From assembly GCF_041080655.1 (NCBI RefSeq), contig NZ_CP163525.1, positions 6,076,001-6,140,000 of the forward strand: a stretch of DNA of 64,000 nt, given 5' to 3'. The DNA is from Streptomyces sp. CG4 (GTDB lineage: Bacteria > Actinomycetota > Actinomycetes > Streptomycetales > Streptomycetaceae). Both the position numbers and the translations under genes were made by a program. The notes under the pieces are model-generated. The model did not search any database. It was not told the DNA's origin and saw only the letters and a program-made list of their open reading frames with translations. Each line of letters starts with the position of its first letter. The stretch's first letter is position 1. Of the stretch, positions 51,732-60,950 are shown in pieces.

Positions 51732-53119
51732 GATGGGCTCTGGTCAAGGTCTGCCTGGCGGTCACCACGATGGTCGTGGTCGCCTTCGCCGTGCCGCTCG
51801 GCCTGGTCGTCAAGGAGATGGCCCGCGACCGCGCGTTCTCGAACGCCGAGCGGGAGGCCGCCGCGGTCGCGCCCGCGCTGTCCATCACCACCGACCGGGA
51901 CAAACTGGAGCGGGTCGTGGCCGCCGCCGGCGCCGACTCCGGGATGGCCGTGCATCTGCCCGCGGGTGAGGGCCGGTCCGCGCTCGACCTCGGCCGGCAG
52001 CGCGCCGCCGGCCGTGACATCCAGGCCGTGCGGAAACTGGGCCGGGCCTCCACGACCACCGTGACCGGCGGATCGACCCTGCTCCAGCCGGTCGCCCTCG
52101 GCTCCGGTGACATCGCGGTCGTCGAGGTCTACGTCCCCGAGTCCGAGGTGACCAACGGCGTCGGCACGGCCTGGGCGGTCCTCGCGGCCGTCGGCCTCGG
52201 GCTGATCCTCGGTTCGGTCGCGATCGCCGACCGGCTCGGGGTGCGCATGGTGCGGCCCGCCCAGCGGCTGGTCCGGGGCGCGCACGAACTGGGCGAGGGC
52301 AAGCTGGGCGCCCGGGTGCCGGAGGACGGCCCGACCGAACTGCGGCTCGCGGCCGTGGCGTTCAACTCCATGGCCGACCAGGTCGTCCAGCTCCTCGCGA
52401 ACGAGAGAGAGCTGGCCGCGGACCTCTCCCACCGGCTGCGCACCCCGCTGACCGTGCTGCGGCTGAACACGGCCTCCCTCGGCGCCGGTCCGGCCGCCGA
52501 CCAGACCCGGGCCGCCGTCGCCCAGCTGGAGCGCGAGGTCGACACCATCATCCGCACCGCCCGGGACGCCAAACCGCAGACCGCCGCGGCCGGACCCGGC
52601 GCCGGGTGCGACGCGGCGGAAGTGGTCCGTGAGCGCATGGAGTTCTGGTCCGCGCTCGCCGAGGACGAGGGCCGCAAATGGCGGGTGGCCGGCGTCGAGC
52701 GGCCGGTGCGCATACCCGTGGCCCGCGCCGATCTGGCCGCGGCCCTGGACGCCCTGCTCGGCAACGTCTTCCGGCACACCGCCGAGGGCACCGCCTTCGC
52801 GGTCGACGTGCACAACGGCGAGGACGCGGTGATCGTGCTGGTCTCCGACGCGGGCCCCGGCATACCCGACCCGGACGCGGCGATGGCCCGCGGCCGCGGC
52901 TCCGGGAGCGCCGGCTCCACCGGTCTCGGCCTGGACATCGTGCGCCGGCTCGCCGAGGCCACCGGCGGTGATGTGCGCATCGGCGCCTCGGTGCTGGGCG
53001 GCACGGAGGTGCGGATCTGGTTCCAGCTGGACGGGCGCAAGCCGGTAGGGCGCGGGCACCGGGGGTCGATGCGAAGACGCCGAACGGGCAAAACGGTCCC
53101 GGCTGGTCTCGACCATTAA
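51728..53119 (+). CDS. Sensor histidine kinase
   Basis: The 463-residue kinase has two membrane helices (about 7-28 and 145-170) flanking a roughly 115-residue extracellular sensor. HAMP (about 170-230), HisKA with the phospho-acceptor in ADLSHRLRTPLT, N-box LDALLGNVFRHTAEGT, G1 DAGPGIPD and G2 GSTGLGLDIV follow. It would phosphorylate the coupled OmpR-type regulator. The C-terminal tail is Arg/Lys-rich. The chitinase gene starts 132 bases downstream in the same direction. Confidence 0.92.
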   Translation: MRWALVKVCLAVTTMVVVAFAVPLGLVVKEMARDRAFSNAEREAAAVAPALSITTDRDKLERVVAAAGADSGMAVHLPAGEGRSALDLGRQRAAGRDIQAVRKLGRASTTTVTGGSTLLQPVALGSGDIAVVEVYVPESEVTNGVGTAWAVLAAVGLGLILGSVAIADRLGVRMVRPAQRLVRGAHELGEGKLGARVPEDGPTELRLAAVAFNSMADQVVQLLANERELAADLSHRLRTPLTVLRLNTASLGAGPAADQTRAAVAQLEREVDTIIRTARDAKPQTAAAGPGAGCDAAEVVRERMEFWSALAEDEGRKWRVAGVERPVRIPVARADLAAALDALLGNVFRHTAEGTAFAVDVHNGEDAVIVLVSDAGPGIPDPDAAMARGRGSGSAGSTGLGLDIVRRLAEATGGDVRIGASVLGGTEVRIWFQLDGRKPVGRGHRGSMRRRRTGKTVPAGLDH

Positions 53120-53251
53120 TCGTCCCCGATCCCTTCCTTAAGCGAACCCTAAGGTCTGCAACGGCCGTCCCGATGAAGTGATTTGCCCGATTCCGGATCG
53201 CTAGCGTGCTGCCACACCCCCACCCCGTGAACAGCGAAGGCAGGCACGCGC

Positions 53252-54718
53252 ATGAGCACGCACCGGCGCAGGATCAGTGGCAGGAACAAGGCGATAGGCG
53301 GTCTCGTCGCCGCGGCCGTCGTGGGCGGCGGCGCGGTCCTGCTCACCGGCACCGCCAACGCCGCCGACGTGAACGCCGCGTACACGAGGACCAGCGACTG
53401 GTCGACCGGCTACACCGGCCAGTACGTCGTCACCAACAACAGCGGCCAGCAGGAGAAGACCTGGACCCTGGAGTTCGACCTCCCGGCGGGCGCCAAGCTC
53501 AGCTCGCTGTGGAACGGCGAGTCGACCGTCAGCGGTTCGCACGTCACCGTGAAGCCCCCGAAGTGGGACACCGCGGGCCTCGCCCCCGGCAAGTCGGTGA
53601 CCGTCGGCTTCGTGGTCGACGGCGGCGGTGCCCCGACCGGCTGTCGTATCGACAACTCCCCGTGCTCCGCGGACGGCGGCGCCACCCCCGAGCCGAGCGG
53701 CCGGCCCACCGGGACCCAGTCGCCGGCCCCGACCGCCACCCCGAGCAAGAGCGCCACCCCCACCCCGACCAGGAGCGCCACCCCGACGCCGACCACCTCC
53801 CAGAGCACCGGCAGCGGCACCAAGGCCGCCGCCGGCTTCGCCCCGTACGTCGACACCTCTCTCTACCCGGCCTTCGACCTGGTGGGCGCGGCCGACGCGA
53901 CCGGCGTGAAGAACTACAACCTCGCCTTCGTCACCGACGGCGGCGGCTGCACCCCCAAGTGGGGCGGCGTGACCGACCTGACCGGCGACGCCGTGGCCCA
54001 GCAGATCGGCTCGCTGCGCGCCAAGGGCGGTGACGTCCGGGTCTCCTTCGGCGGCGCCTCCGGCTCCGAACTCGCCACCACCTGCTCCTCCGCGGACGCG
54101 CTGGCGGCGGCGTACGGCAAGGCGGTCGACGCGTTCAAGCTGACCAAGGTCGACTTCGACGTCGAGGGCGGGGCGCTGCCGAACACGGCGGCGAACACCC
54201 TCCGGGCGAAGGCGATAGCGAAGCTCCAGGCGCTCCACCCGGACCTGGACGTCTCCTTCACCCTTCCGGTGATGCCCGAGGGCCTCACCCAGGACGGCGT
54301 GAACCTGCTGTCCAACGCCAAGTCCAACGGCGCGAAGATCTCCACCGTCAACATCATGGCGATGGACTACGGCGCCTCGTACAGCGGCGACATGGGCGAC
54401 TACGCCCAGCAGGCCGCGACAGCCACCCAGGCCCAGGTCAAGGGCGTCCTCGGCCTGTCCGACTCCGCCGCCTGGAAGGCGGTCGCGGTCACCCCGATGA
54501 TCGGCGTCAACGACGTCTCCTCCGAGATCTTCAAGGTGGACGACGCCACCCAGCTGGCGAACTTCGCCAAGTCCAAGGGCCTCGGCGGCCTGTCGATGTG
54601 GTCCGCGACCCGCGACAAGCAGTGCGACGGCGGCGCCAAGCCCACCGCCGACGCCACCTGCAGCTCGATCGTCCAGGACAAGTACGCCTTCTCGAAGGCC
54701 TTCGCCGCCTTCAACTGA
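53252..54718 (+). CDS. Secreted chitinase: CBM2-type module plus GH18 domain
   Basis: The 488-residue protein has a signal peptide (about 1-37, ending GTANAAD), a CBM2-like binding module (about 40-140; conserved Trp in TSDWSTGY and SSLWNGE), a Thr/Pro/Ser linker (about 145-188) and a catalytic GH18 domain (about 190-488). The acidic line VDFDVEGG provides the DxDxE catalytic residues. It hydrolyses chitin or related GlcNAc polymers outside the cell. No DasR-type palindrome was seen in the 132-base upstream region, unlike the LPMO gene, so the adjacent two-component system may control it. Confidence 0.88.
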   Translation: MSTHRRRISGRNKAIGGLVAAAVVGGGAVLLTGTANAADVNAAYTRTSDWSTGYTGQYVVTNNSGQQEKTWTLEFDLPAGAKLSSLWNGESTVSGSHVTVKPPKWDTAGLAPGKSVTVGFVVDGGGAPTGCRIDNSPCSADGGATPEPSGRPTGTQSPAPTATPSKSATPTPTRSATPTPTTSQSTGSGTKAAAGFAPYVDTSLYPAFDLVGAADATGVKNYNLAFVTDGGGCTPKWGGVTDLTGDAVAQQIGSLRAKGGDVRVSFGGASGSELATTCSSADALAAAYGKAVDAFKLTKVDFDVEGGALPNTAANTLRAKAIAKLQALHPDLDVSFTLPVMPEGLTQDGVNLLSNAKSNGAKISTVNIMAMDYGASYSGDMGDYAQQAATATQAQVKGVLGLSDSAAWKAVAVTPMIGVNDVSSEIFKVDDATQLANFAKSKGLGGLSMWSATRDKQCDGGAKPTADATCSSIVQDKYAFSKAFAAFN

Positions 54719-54730
54719 CGCCACCCCCCT

Positions 54731-54769
54731 GAAGGGGCGCGGCACCGCAGTCGGGTGCCGCGCCCCTTC
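54731..54769. terminator. Perfect bidirectional terminator hairpin
   Basis: A perfect 16-bp stem (54731-54746 and 54754-54769; arm GAAGGGGCGCGGCACC) encloses a seven-base loop. It separates the convergent chitinase and beta-glucosidase genes. Confidence 0.85.
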
Positions 54770-54774
54770 GTCCC

Positions 54775-56196
54775 TCACACCTCCGGCAACACCCCCGTCC
54801 GCGCCGCCTCCCCGTACCACCTGGCACTCGACTTGGGCGTGCGCTCCAGCGTCCCGTAGTCCACGTACACCGCCCCGAACCGCTTCCCGTACCCGTACGA
54901 CCACTCGAAGTTGTCCATCAGGGACCACAGGTAGTAGCCGCGCACGTCGGCGCCGTCGGTGAGGGCGCGGCGGACCTCGGACAGATGGCCGCGCAGGTAC
55001 GCGATGCGCTCGGGGTCGTGGACGCGGCCGTCGGGGTCGGGCTTGTCGTCGTAGGCCGCGCCGTTCTCCGTCACGTACAGCGGCAGGCCGGGTGCCTCCC
55101 TCGTGTACCGCGTGATCAGGTCGTACAGGCCCGTCGGATCGATCGTCCAGCCCATCTCGGTGCGCTCGCCCGGCGTCTGGTGGAACCGTACGTCGTCGGC
55201 GCCCGGCCAGGGGGAGTGGTCGCTGGCGCCGTGCCCGTCCGCCCGCGGGCCCGACTGTGCCTCGCCGGCCACGGCCGACACCAGGGACGGGGTGTAGTAG
55301 TTCAGGCCCAGCGCGTTCAGCGGCACGTTGATCGCGCGGAGGTCGCCCTCGCGGACGTACGACCAGTCGGTGACCGGGGCCGTCGCCGCGAGCAGCGACG
55401 ACGGGTACGCCCCGTGCAGCAGCGGGCCGTGGAAGATGCCGTTGGCCAGGTCGTCGATCCGGCGGGCCGCCGCGACATCGGCCGGGTCCTGGGAAAGCGG
55501 CCGTACCACCGAGGAGTTGAGGCTGATCGCGATCTCGTTGCGGGCCGGCATCACCGAGCGCAGCGCCGAAGCCGCCAGCCCGTGGGCGAGGTTGAGGTGG
55601 TGGGCGGCGCGCAGGGCGGCCTCCGGTTCGGTACGGCCGGGGGCGTGCACACCGGAGCCGTAGCCCAGAAAGGCGCTGCACCAGGGCTCGTTGAGGGTGA
55701 TCCACTGCTCCACCCGGTCGCCCAGCGCCTCGCCGACCAGCTGTGCGTACTCGGCGAACCGGAACGCGGTGTCCCGCTGCGGCCAGCCGCCCGCGTCCTC
55801 CAGCTCCTGCGGCAGGTCCCAGTGGTAGAGGGTGAGCGCGGGTTTGATGCCGTGGGCGAGGAGTTCGTCCACCAGGCGGCGGTAGAAGTCCAGGCCCACC
55901 TGGATCGCCGGGCCCCGCCCGGTGGGCTGCACCCGGGGCCAGGACACCGAGAAGCGGTACGCGTTCACGCCCAGCTCGGCCATGAGCGCCACGTCGTCGC
56001 GGTAGCGGTGGTAGTGGTCGGCGGCGATGTCACCGGTCTCACCGCCGGCCGTCCGGCCTGGCATATGGCTGAAGGTGTCCCAGATCGAGGGGGTACGGCC
56101 GCCCTCCCGCACCGCCCCCTCGATCTGGTAGGCGGAGGTCGCGGTGCCCCAGAGGAAGGCGGGGGGAAAGGTGACGGAGACATCGGGTTCGGACAT
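54775..56196 (-). CDS. bglC: GH1 beta-glucosidase BglC
   Basis: The 473-residue family 1 glycosidase has the N-terminal FLWGTATSAYQIEGA, acid/base Glu in ITLNEPWC, nucleophile Glu in YVTENGAA, and C-terminal WSLMDNFEWSYGYGKRFG. It lacks a signal peptide and so splits cellobiose or cellotriose after uptake by CebEFG. It lies at the end of the cebEFG unit with a 119-base gap. A CebR-type operator spans its ribosome site and start codon, so repression would be direct. Confidence 0.95.
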   Translation of the reverse strand: MSEPDVSVTFPPAFLWGTATSAYQIEGAVREGGRTPSIWDTFSHMPGRTAGGETGDIAADHYHRYRDDVALMAELGVNAYRFSVSWPRVQPTGRGPAIQVGLDFYRRLVDELLAHGIKPALTLYHWDLPQELEDAGGWPQRDTAFRFAEYAQLVGEALGDRVEQWITLNEPWCSAFLGYGSGVHAPGRTEPEAALRAAHHLNLAHGLAASALRSVMPARNEIAISLNSSVVRPLSQDPADVAAARRIDDLANGIFHGPLLHGAYPSSLLAATAPVTDWSYVREGDLRAINVPLNALGLNYYTPSLVSAVAGEAQSGPRADGHGASDHSPWPGADDVRFHQTPGERTEMGWTIDPTGLYDLITRYTREAPGLPLYVTENGAAYDDKPDPDGRVHDPERIAYLRGHLSEVRRALTDGADVRGYYLWSLMDNFEWSYGYGKRFGAVYVDYGTLERTPKSSARWYGEAARTGVLPEV

Positions 56197-56209
56197 GGAA
56201 GCGCTCCCA
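56196..56209. promoter_or_regulatory. CebR operator overlapping the bglC start
   Basis: TGGAAGCGCTCCCA (plus strand) is the CebR palindrome TGGGAGCGCTCCCA with one mismatch. On the coding strand it covers the ribosome site and the first base of the bglC ATG. Confidence 0.8.
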
Positions 56210-56315
56210 TAGAGGTCGTAGCCGGACCGGCGAAACGGAGAGGTGAGGGGAGGGCAGGCGAGGCGAGGGGCAGGGGGCCGGAGCGGCGGTGATCCGGCCC
56301 CCGGGAGGCGGGGCG

Positions 56316-57200
56316 TCAGCCCTTGATCGCCCCCTGCATGATCCCGCCCACGATCTGCTTGCCGAACAGCAGGAAGGCGGCCAGCAGCGGCAGCGTGCCG
56401 AGCAGTGCGCCCGCCATGATCACCGCCTGGTCCGGGACATAGCCGGTGCCGAGCGAGTTCAGGGCCACCTGCACGGTCGGGTTCTGCTGGTTCAGGGCGA
56501 TGATTGGCCACAGGAAGTCGTTCCAGGCGAACACGAACGTCAGCAGGCCGAGCACCGCCATGGCCGGACGCGCGGCCGGGAAGACGACATGCCAGACGAT
56601 CCGCAGGCTGCTCGCCCCGTCCACCCGGGCCGCCTCGATCAGCTCGGTCGGCAGCGCCTGCACCAGGTACTGCCGCATGAAGAACGTGCCGAAGGCGGTG
56701 ACGAGACTGGGCAGGATCACCGTCTGCAGCTGATTCGACCAGCCGAGGTCGGACATCCACAGGTACAGCGGTACGACGGCCAGCTGCGGCGGGATCATCA
56801 TCGTGCCGACGGTGAGCAGCAACAGCAGGCCGGAGAAGCGGAACCGCAGCTTGGCGAAGGCGAAGCCGGCCAGCGTGGCGAAGAGCACCGTGCTCACGGT
56901 GATCGTGCCCGCCACGATCACCGAGTTGAGCATCGCGGTGCCGAGCCCCGCCTGGTCCCAGGCGCTCCGCAGGTTCTTGAACAGGTTGCCGCCGAACCAC
57001 AGCGGCGGCGGGGTCTCGGCGAGCCGCCGGTCGGTGCGGGAGGCGGCGATCGCCGTCCACACCAGCGGGGCGAGGGAGACGAGGGCGAAGACGGTCAGCA
57101 CGACGTACGTCACCGGGCCCGCGTGCAGCTGCTTTCCCGCGCCGGTCCGCCCCCGGCGCCGGACCGTCCTCGGGGGCAGCGTCAGTTCACCGGTCGTCAT
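56316..57200 (-). CDS. cebG: Cellobiose/cellotriose ABC permease CebG
   Basis: The 294-residue MalG-type permease has six membrane segments and the EAA loop ELIEAARVDGASSLRIVWHVVFP. Together with CebF it forms the channel for cello-oligosaccharides, powered in streptomycetes by the shared ATPase MsiK encoded elsewhere. That explains the absence of an ATPase gene here. It overlaps cebF by four bases. Confidence 0.93.
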   Translation of the reverse strand: MTTGELTLPPRTVRRRGRTGAGKQLHAGPVTYVVLTVFALVSLAPLVWTAIAASRTDRRLAETPPPLWFGGNLFKNLRSAWDQAGLGTAMLNSVIVAGTITVSTVLFATLAGFAFAKLRFRFSGLLLLLTVGTMMIPPQLAVVPLYLWMSDLGWSNQLQTVILPSLVTAFGTFFMRQYLVQALPTELIEAARVDGASSLRIVWHVVFPAARPAMAVLGLLTFVFAWNDFLWPIIALNQQNPTVQVALNSLGTGYVPDQAVIMAGALLGTLPLLAAFLLFGKQIVGGIMQGAIKG

Positions 57201-58222
57201 TGGGCCTTCCTCAGCCGTCGGGTGAGCAGCAGATTGACCGCGGCGACGAGCAGCAGGACCAGGAACATCGACCAGGCGATCGCGGACGCCTTGCCGAGGT
57301 TGCCGATGATCCAGCCCTGGTCGTACATGTACAGGCCGAGCGTCTGGTACTGGTGCTCGGAACCGCCCTTGGACCCGCTCACCCCGCCGAACAGCAGCGG
57401 CTCACCGAAGAGCTGGGTCGCGCCGATCGTCGAGACCACGACCGTGAACAGGATGGTCGGCCGCAGCTGCGGAACCGTCACATGCCGGAACTGCTGCCAG
57501 CGGTTCGCACCGTCGATCGCCGCCGACTCGTAGAGGTCGGCCGGGATCGCCTGCATGGCCGCCAGGTAGATCAGCGCGTTGTAGCCGGTCCACCGCCAGA
57601 TCACGATCGACGACACCGCGAACCGTGAACCCCAGTCGGACTCACGCCAGTTGACCGGATCCACCCCGAAGAAGTGCAGGATCCAGTTGACCATGCCGCC
57701 GTCCCACGAGTACAGCAGCGTGAACACCAGGGTCGCCGCGGCCACCGAGGTGGCGTACGGGGTCAGCATCACCACCCGCCACACGGTCGAGCCGCGCAGC
57801 CGGTAGTTCAGCAGGTGCGCGAGCCCGAGCGCGGCCAGCAGCTGCGGCACGGTCGAGATGACGCCGATGGCCAGGGTGTTCCGCAGCGCGTTCCAGAAGA
57901 AGTCCGAGGACAGAAGGTTCTTGTAGTTGTCCAGGCCCGCCCAGGTCTGGTGGTCCAGCGCGGACAGCTGCACATGGTGCAGCGAGTACCAGGCCGTGTA
58001 GAGCAGCGGGACCAGCGTGAACGCCGCGAACAGGACGAAGAACGGGGACACGAACGCGTACGGCGACGCCTTCATGTCCCAGCGGTACAGCCGGCTGCGC
58101 CAGGAGTCGGCGCCCGCCGGCCAACCGCGACCGTGAGCGCCCGGTGCCGCGCCCGGCGAGCTGCCGGACGCGGCACCGGTGCTCGACGCGGAGTGCGCGA
58201 GAACCTGCTTGGGGCTGGTCAC
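57197..58222 (-). CDS. cebF: Cellobiose/cellotriose ABC permease CebF
   Basis: The 341-residue MalF-type permease has a Ser/Gly/Ala-rich N-terminal extension (about 1-45), then six membrane segments and the EAA loop DLYESAAIDGANRWQQFRHVTVP. GTG 58222 overlaps the cebE TGA, and the gene end overlaps cebG, so cebE-F-G are translationally coupled. Confidence 0.93.
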   Translation of the reverse strand: MTSPKQVLAHSASSTGAASGSSPGAAPGAHGRGWPAGADSWRSRLYRWDMKASPYAFVSPFFVLFAAFTLVPLLYTAWYSLHHVQLSALDHQTWAGLDNYKNLLSSDFFWNALRNTLAIGVISTVPQLLAALGLAHLLNYRLRGSTVWRVVMLTPYATSVAAATLVFTLLYSWDGGMVNWILHFFGVDPVNWRESDWGSRFAVSSIVIWRWTGYNALIYLAAMQAIPADLYESAAIDGANRWQQFRHVTVPQLRPTILFTVVVSTIGATQLFGEPLLFGGVSGSKGGSEHQYQTLGLYMYDQGWIIGNLGKASAIAWSMFLVLLLVAAVNLLLTRRLRKAQ

Positions 58223-59550
58223 TGGCCGAGCACGTCCTTGATCTCCTTGCTCGCCGCGTCCCAGCCCTGGGACGGCGACTTGCCCTTCTGCTCCACCTGG
58301 AGGATGCCGATGTCGCTGATCGCGTTGTCGATCGGCTTGTCCTTGGGGCCGAGGGGCTGCGCGGGGATGGTCTTCGCCGCGTCGGAGAAGATCTGGGTGA
58401 GCGGCGCGTTCGAGAAGTACGCCGTGGTGTCGGCCTGCGGCCGCAGACCCGGGTACGCCGACGGGGTGGACGGGAAGCTGGCCTGCTTGGCGAACACCTT
58501 CGCCTGCTGTTCGGGCGCGGTCAGCCACTTCGCCAGCGCGACGGCCTCCTTCTGGTGCCTGGTCGCCGTCGGCACACCGAGGAAGGAGCCGCCCCAGTTG
58601 GACGCCGCCGGCGCCGCCGCCACGTCCCACTTGCCCTTGCCCGAGTCGCCGGACTTCTGCTCGATGTAGCCGATCATCCAGGCCGGGCAGGCGACGCTGG
58701 CGAAGCTGCCGTTGGCGAAGCCCTGGTCCCAGGTCGGGTCGAACTGCTTCAGCTTCGCCGACATATTGCTGGTGGCGACGGTCATGGCGGCGTCCCAGGC
58801 CTTCTTCACGCCCTCGGACCTGTCCCAGACGACATTGCCGCCCTTGTCGTAGTACCGCTCGCTCGCGCCGCCCACCGCCGCGTTGTAGACGGACGAGGCC
58901 GAGTCCACGAACTTGGTGCCCTGGGGTGCCTTCTGCATGTACTGCTTGCCGAGATCGACGTACTTGGACCAGTCGCCCTTCCACAGCTGCGCGAGCCTGG
59001 TCCGGTCGGTCGGCAGCCCGGCCTTCTGGAACAGGTCCTTCCGGTAGCAGACGGCCATCGGCCCGACATCGGTCCCGAGCCCGATGAGCTTGCCGTCCTT
59101 GGTGGTGGCCTGGGCGTTCTTCCAGTCCAGCCACTGTGACCTGTCGACGTCCTTGCCGAGGTCCACGAACTTGTCGGCCTGGGTCTGCACGGCCTCGGTG
59201 ATGTTGCCGATCTCGATGGCCTCGATGTCGTCCGTGCCGGAGCCGGCCTGGAGGCGGGTGAGCACCTTCGGCCAGTACACATCGGTACGGGTGGTGACGT
59301 TCTCCTTGATGCTGATGTCCGGATGCAGCTTCATGTACTCGTCGTAGAGGCCGGCCTGCTGGTAGCCGAAGACGCCGAACGTGCCGATGGTCAGCGTGAT
59401 CTTGCCCTTGCCGCTGCCGTCGCCGCCGCCGGAGTTGTCCGACGAGCCGTCGTTCGAGTCCTTGGCGCAGCCGGCCAGCAGCCCCGTGGTCAGGGCGGCC
59501 ACGGCCGCGAGGGCCATCAGCCGCTGGGACCGGCGGATGCTCGTGCGCAT
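58219..59550 (-). CDS. cebE: Cellobiose/cellotriose-binding lipoprotein CebE
   Basis: The 443-residue family 1 solute-binding protein has a lipoprotein signal (LLAGC, Cys28), a Gly/Ser/Asp-rich linker, and a mature domain beginning ITLTIGTFGVFGYQQAGLYDEY. It matches the streptomycete CebE class, with GSFASVACPAWMIGYIEQ in the second lobe. It captures cello-oligosaccharides at the cell surface. AGGAGG six bases before the ATG gives a strong start. A perfect CebR operator lies 119 bases upstream. Confidence 0.93.
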   Translation of the reverse strand: MRTSIRRSQRLMALAAVAALTTGLLAGCAKDSNDGSSDNSGGGDGSGKGKITLTIGTFGVFGYQQAGLYDEYMKLHPDISIKENVTTRTDVYWPKVLTRLQAGSGTDDIEAIEIGNITEAVQTQADKFVDLGKDVDRSQWLDWKNAQATTKDGKLIGLGTDVGPMAVCYRKDLFQKAGLPTDRTRLAQLWKGDWSKYVDLGKQYMQKAPQGTKFVDSASSVYNAAVGGASERYYDKGGNVVWDRSEGVKKAWDAAMTVATSNMSAKLKQFDPTWDQGFANGSFASVACPAWMIGYIEQKSGDSGKGKWDVAAAPAASNWGGSFLGVPTATRHQKEAVALAKWLTAPEQQAKVFAKQASFPSTPSAYPGLRPQADTTAYFSNAPLTQIFSDAAKTIPAQPLGPKDKPIDNAISDIGILQVEQKGKSPSQGWDAASKEIKDVLGQ

Positions 59551-59882
59551 TGCGTCCTCCTGTTGCCTGACGTGCCGACCCCCCGGCCAACTGCATGGAA
59601 ATCGGGCCCGTTCGTCTTCGCTGCGGCTCGGGCGGGGAACGTGCGGGATGTGTAGGTGTCAGGTAGTGTGGGAGCGCTCCCATAAGTGATGTGTTGAAGA
59701 GTCGTCGGTGCGGGGCGGGGTGTCAAGGGAGCGGACGACGGCAACCGCGTTCGTTTATTGGGTCGTTAGCTGGACCCGCCTGAGCCTGTCCGGGGGCGGC
59801 AGCCGCAGGGTGGGCGAGGACGGCGAACGGTGCTGTTACATTCCAGGCCGGCACCAGGAGTCGGTCGAGAGAGGCGGAGCCC
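59551..59882. other. cebE-cebR divergent promoter region
   Basis: The 332 gene-free bases carry the cebE ribosome site, the CebR operator at 59669-59682 and, towards cebR, only GGAG before the ATG. No other strong element was found. Confidence 0.7.
59669..59682. promoter_or_regulatory. CebR operator (perfect palindrome)
   Basis: TGGGAGCGCTCCCA matches the published CebR consensus exactly. It sits between the divergent cebE and cebR genes. Cellobiose or cellotriose releases CebR, turning on uptake. Confidence 0.92.
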
Positions 59883-60938
59883 ATGGCAAGCCAGGGAGCG
59901 CGGGGCCGCAGCGGAGGCCGGCCCACGCTCGAAGAGGTCGCCGCCCGGGCCGGGGTCGGCCGGGGCACGGTCTCGCGGGTGATCAACGGCTCGCCCCGGG
60001 TCAGCGACGCCACCCGCGCCGCGGTCGAGGCGGCGGTCGCGGAACTCGGCTACGTCCCCAACACGGCCGCCCGCGCCCTCGCCGCCAACCGCACCGACGC
60101 CATCGCCCTCGTCGTCCCCGAGCCGGAGACCCGCTTCTTCGCGGAGCCCTACTTCTCGGACATGCTGCGCGGTGTCGGCTCCCAGCTCTCCGACACCGAG
60201 ATGCAGTTGCTGCTGATCTTCGCGGGCAGCGACCGGGAGCGCCGGCGCCTGGCCCAGTACCTGGCGGCCCACCGGGTCGACGGCGTACTCCTCGTCTCCG
60301 TCCACGCCGACGACCCCCTGCCCGACCTGCTGGCCCAGCTGGAGATCCCGGCCGTGATCAGCGGCCCCCGCTCGGCCGGCGAGACGCTCACCTCGGTGGA
60401 CTCGGACAACTACGGCGGTGCCCGCTCGGCCGTCGAGCACCTGCTCTCCCGCGGCCGCACCCGCATCGCGCACATCACCGGCCGCCTCGACGTGTACGGC
60501 GCCCAGTGCCGCGTCGACGGCTACCGCGACGCCCTGCGCGACGCGGGCCGCGAGGTGGACGAACTCCTCGTGGAGCCGGGGGACTTCACGGAGGAGGGCG
60601 GCCGGCGGGCGATGTCCGTACTCCTGGACCGGCACCCGGACCTGGACGCCGTCTTCGCCGGCTCGGACGTGATGGCGGCCGGCGCCCGGCAGGTGCTGCG
60701 CGAGGCGGGCCGCCGTATCCCGGCCGACGTGGCGCTGGTCGGCTACGACGACTCCGCCATCGCCCGCCACATGGACCCGCCGCTGACCAGCGTCCGCCAG
60801 CCCATAGAGCAGATGGGCCGCGCGATGCTCGACCTGCTCCTCACGGAGATCGCCGACCGCCGCCCGCCCGTGTCGCGGGGGCTGGAGCGGCAACACGCGG
60901 TACTGCCGACGGAGTTGGTGGCGCGAGCGTCGTCGTAG
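59883..60938 (+). CDS. cebR: LacI-family repressor CebR
   Basis: The 351-residue protein has a LacI helix-turn-helix at residues 14-60 (TLEEVAARAGVGRGTVSRVI), the hinge PNTAARALA and a periplasmic-binding-like effector domain (about 70-345). It represses cebEFG and bglC and is relieved by cellobiose/cellotriose. The gene is divergent from cebE, as in other streptomycetes, with operators placed as expected. GGAG shortly precedes ATG 59883. Confidence 0.94.
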   Translation: MASQGARGRSGGRPTLEEVAARAGVGRGTVSRVINGSPRVSDATRAAVEAAVAELGYVPNTAARALAANRTDAIALVVPEPETRFFAEPYFSDMLRGVGSQLSDTEMQLLLIFAGSDRERRRLAQYLAAHRVDGVLLVSVHADDPLPDLLAQLEIPAVISGPRSAGETLTSVDSDNYGGARSAVEHLLSRGRTRIAHITGRLDVYGAQCRVDGYRDALRDAGREVDELLVEPGDFTEEGGRRAMSVLLDRHPDLDAVFAGSDVMAAGARQVLREAGRRIPADVALVGYDDSAIARHMDPPLTSVRQPIEQMGRAMLDLLLTEIADRRPPVSRGLERQHAVLPTELVARASS

Positions 60939-60950
60939 CGCTCGTACCCG

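Noticed and set aside
53120..53251. A DasR site upstream of the chitinase
   Set aside because: Only AAGGTCTGCAAC is present, which lacks the palindromic second half.
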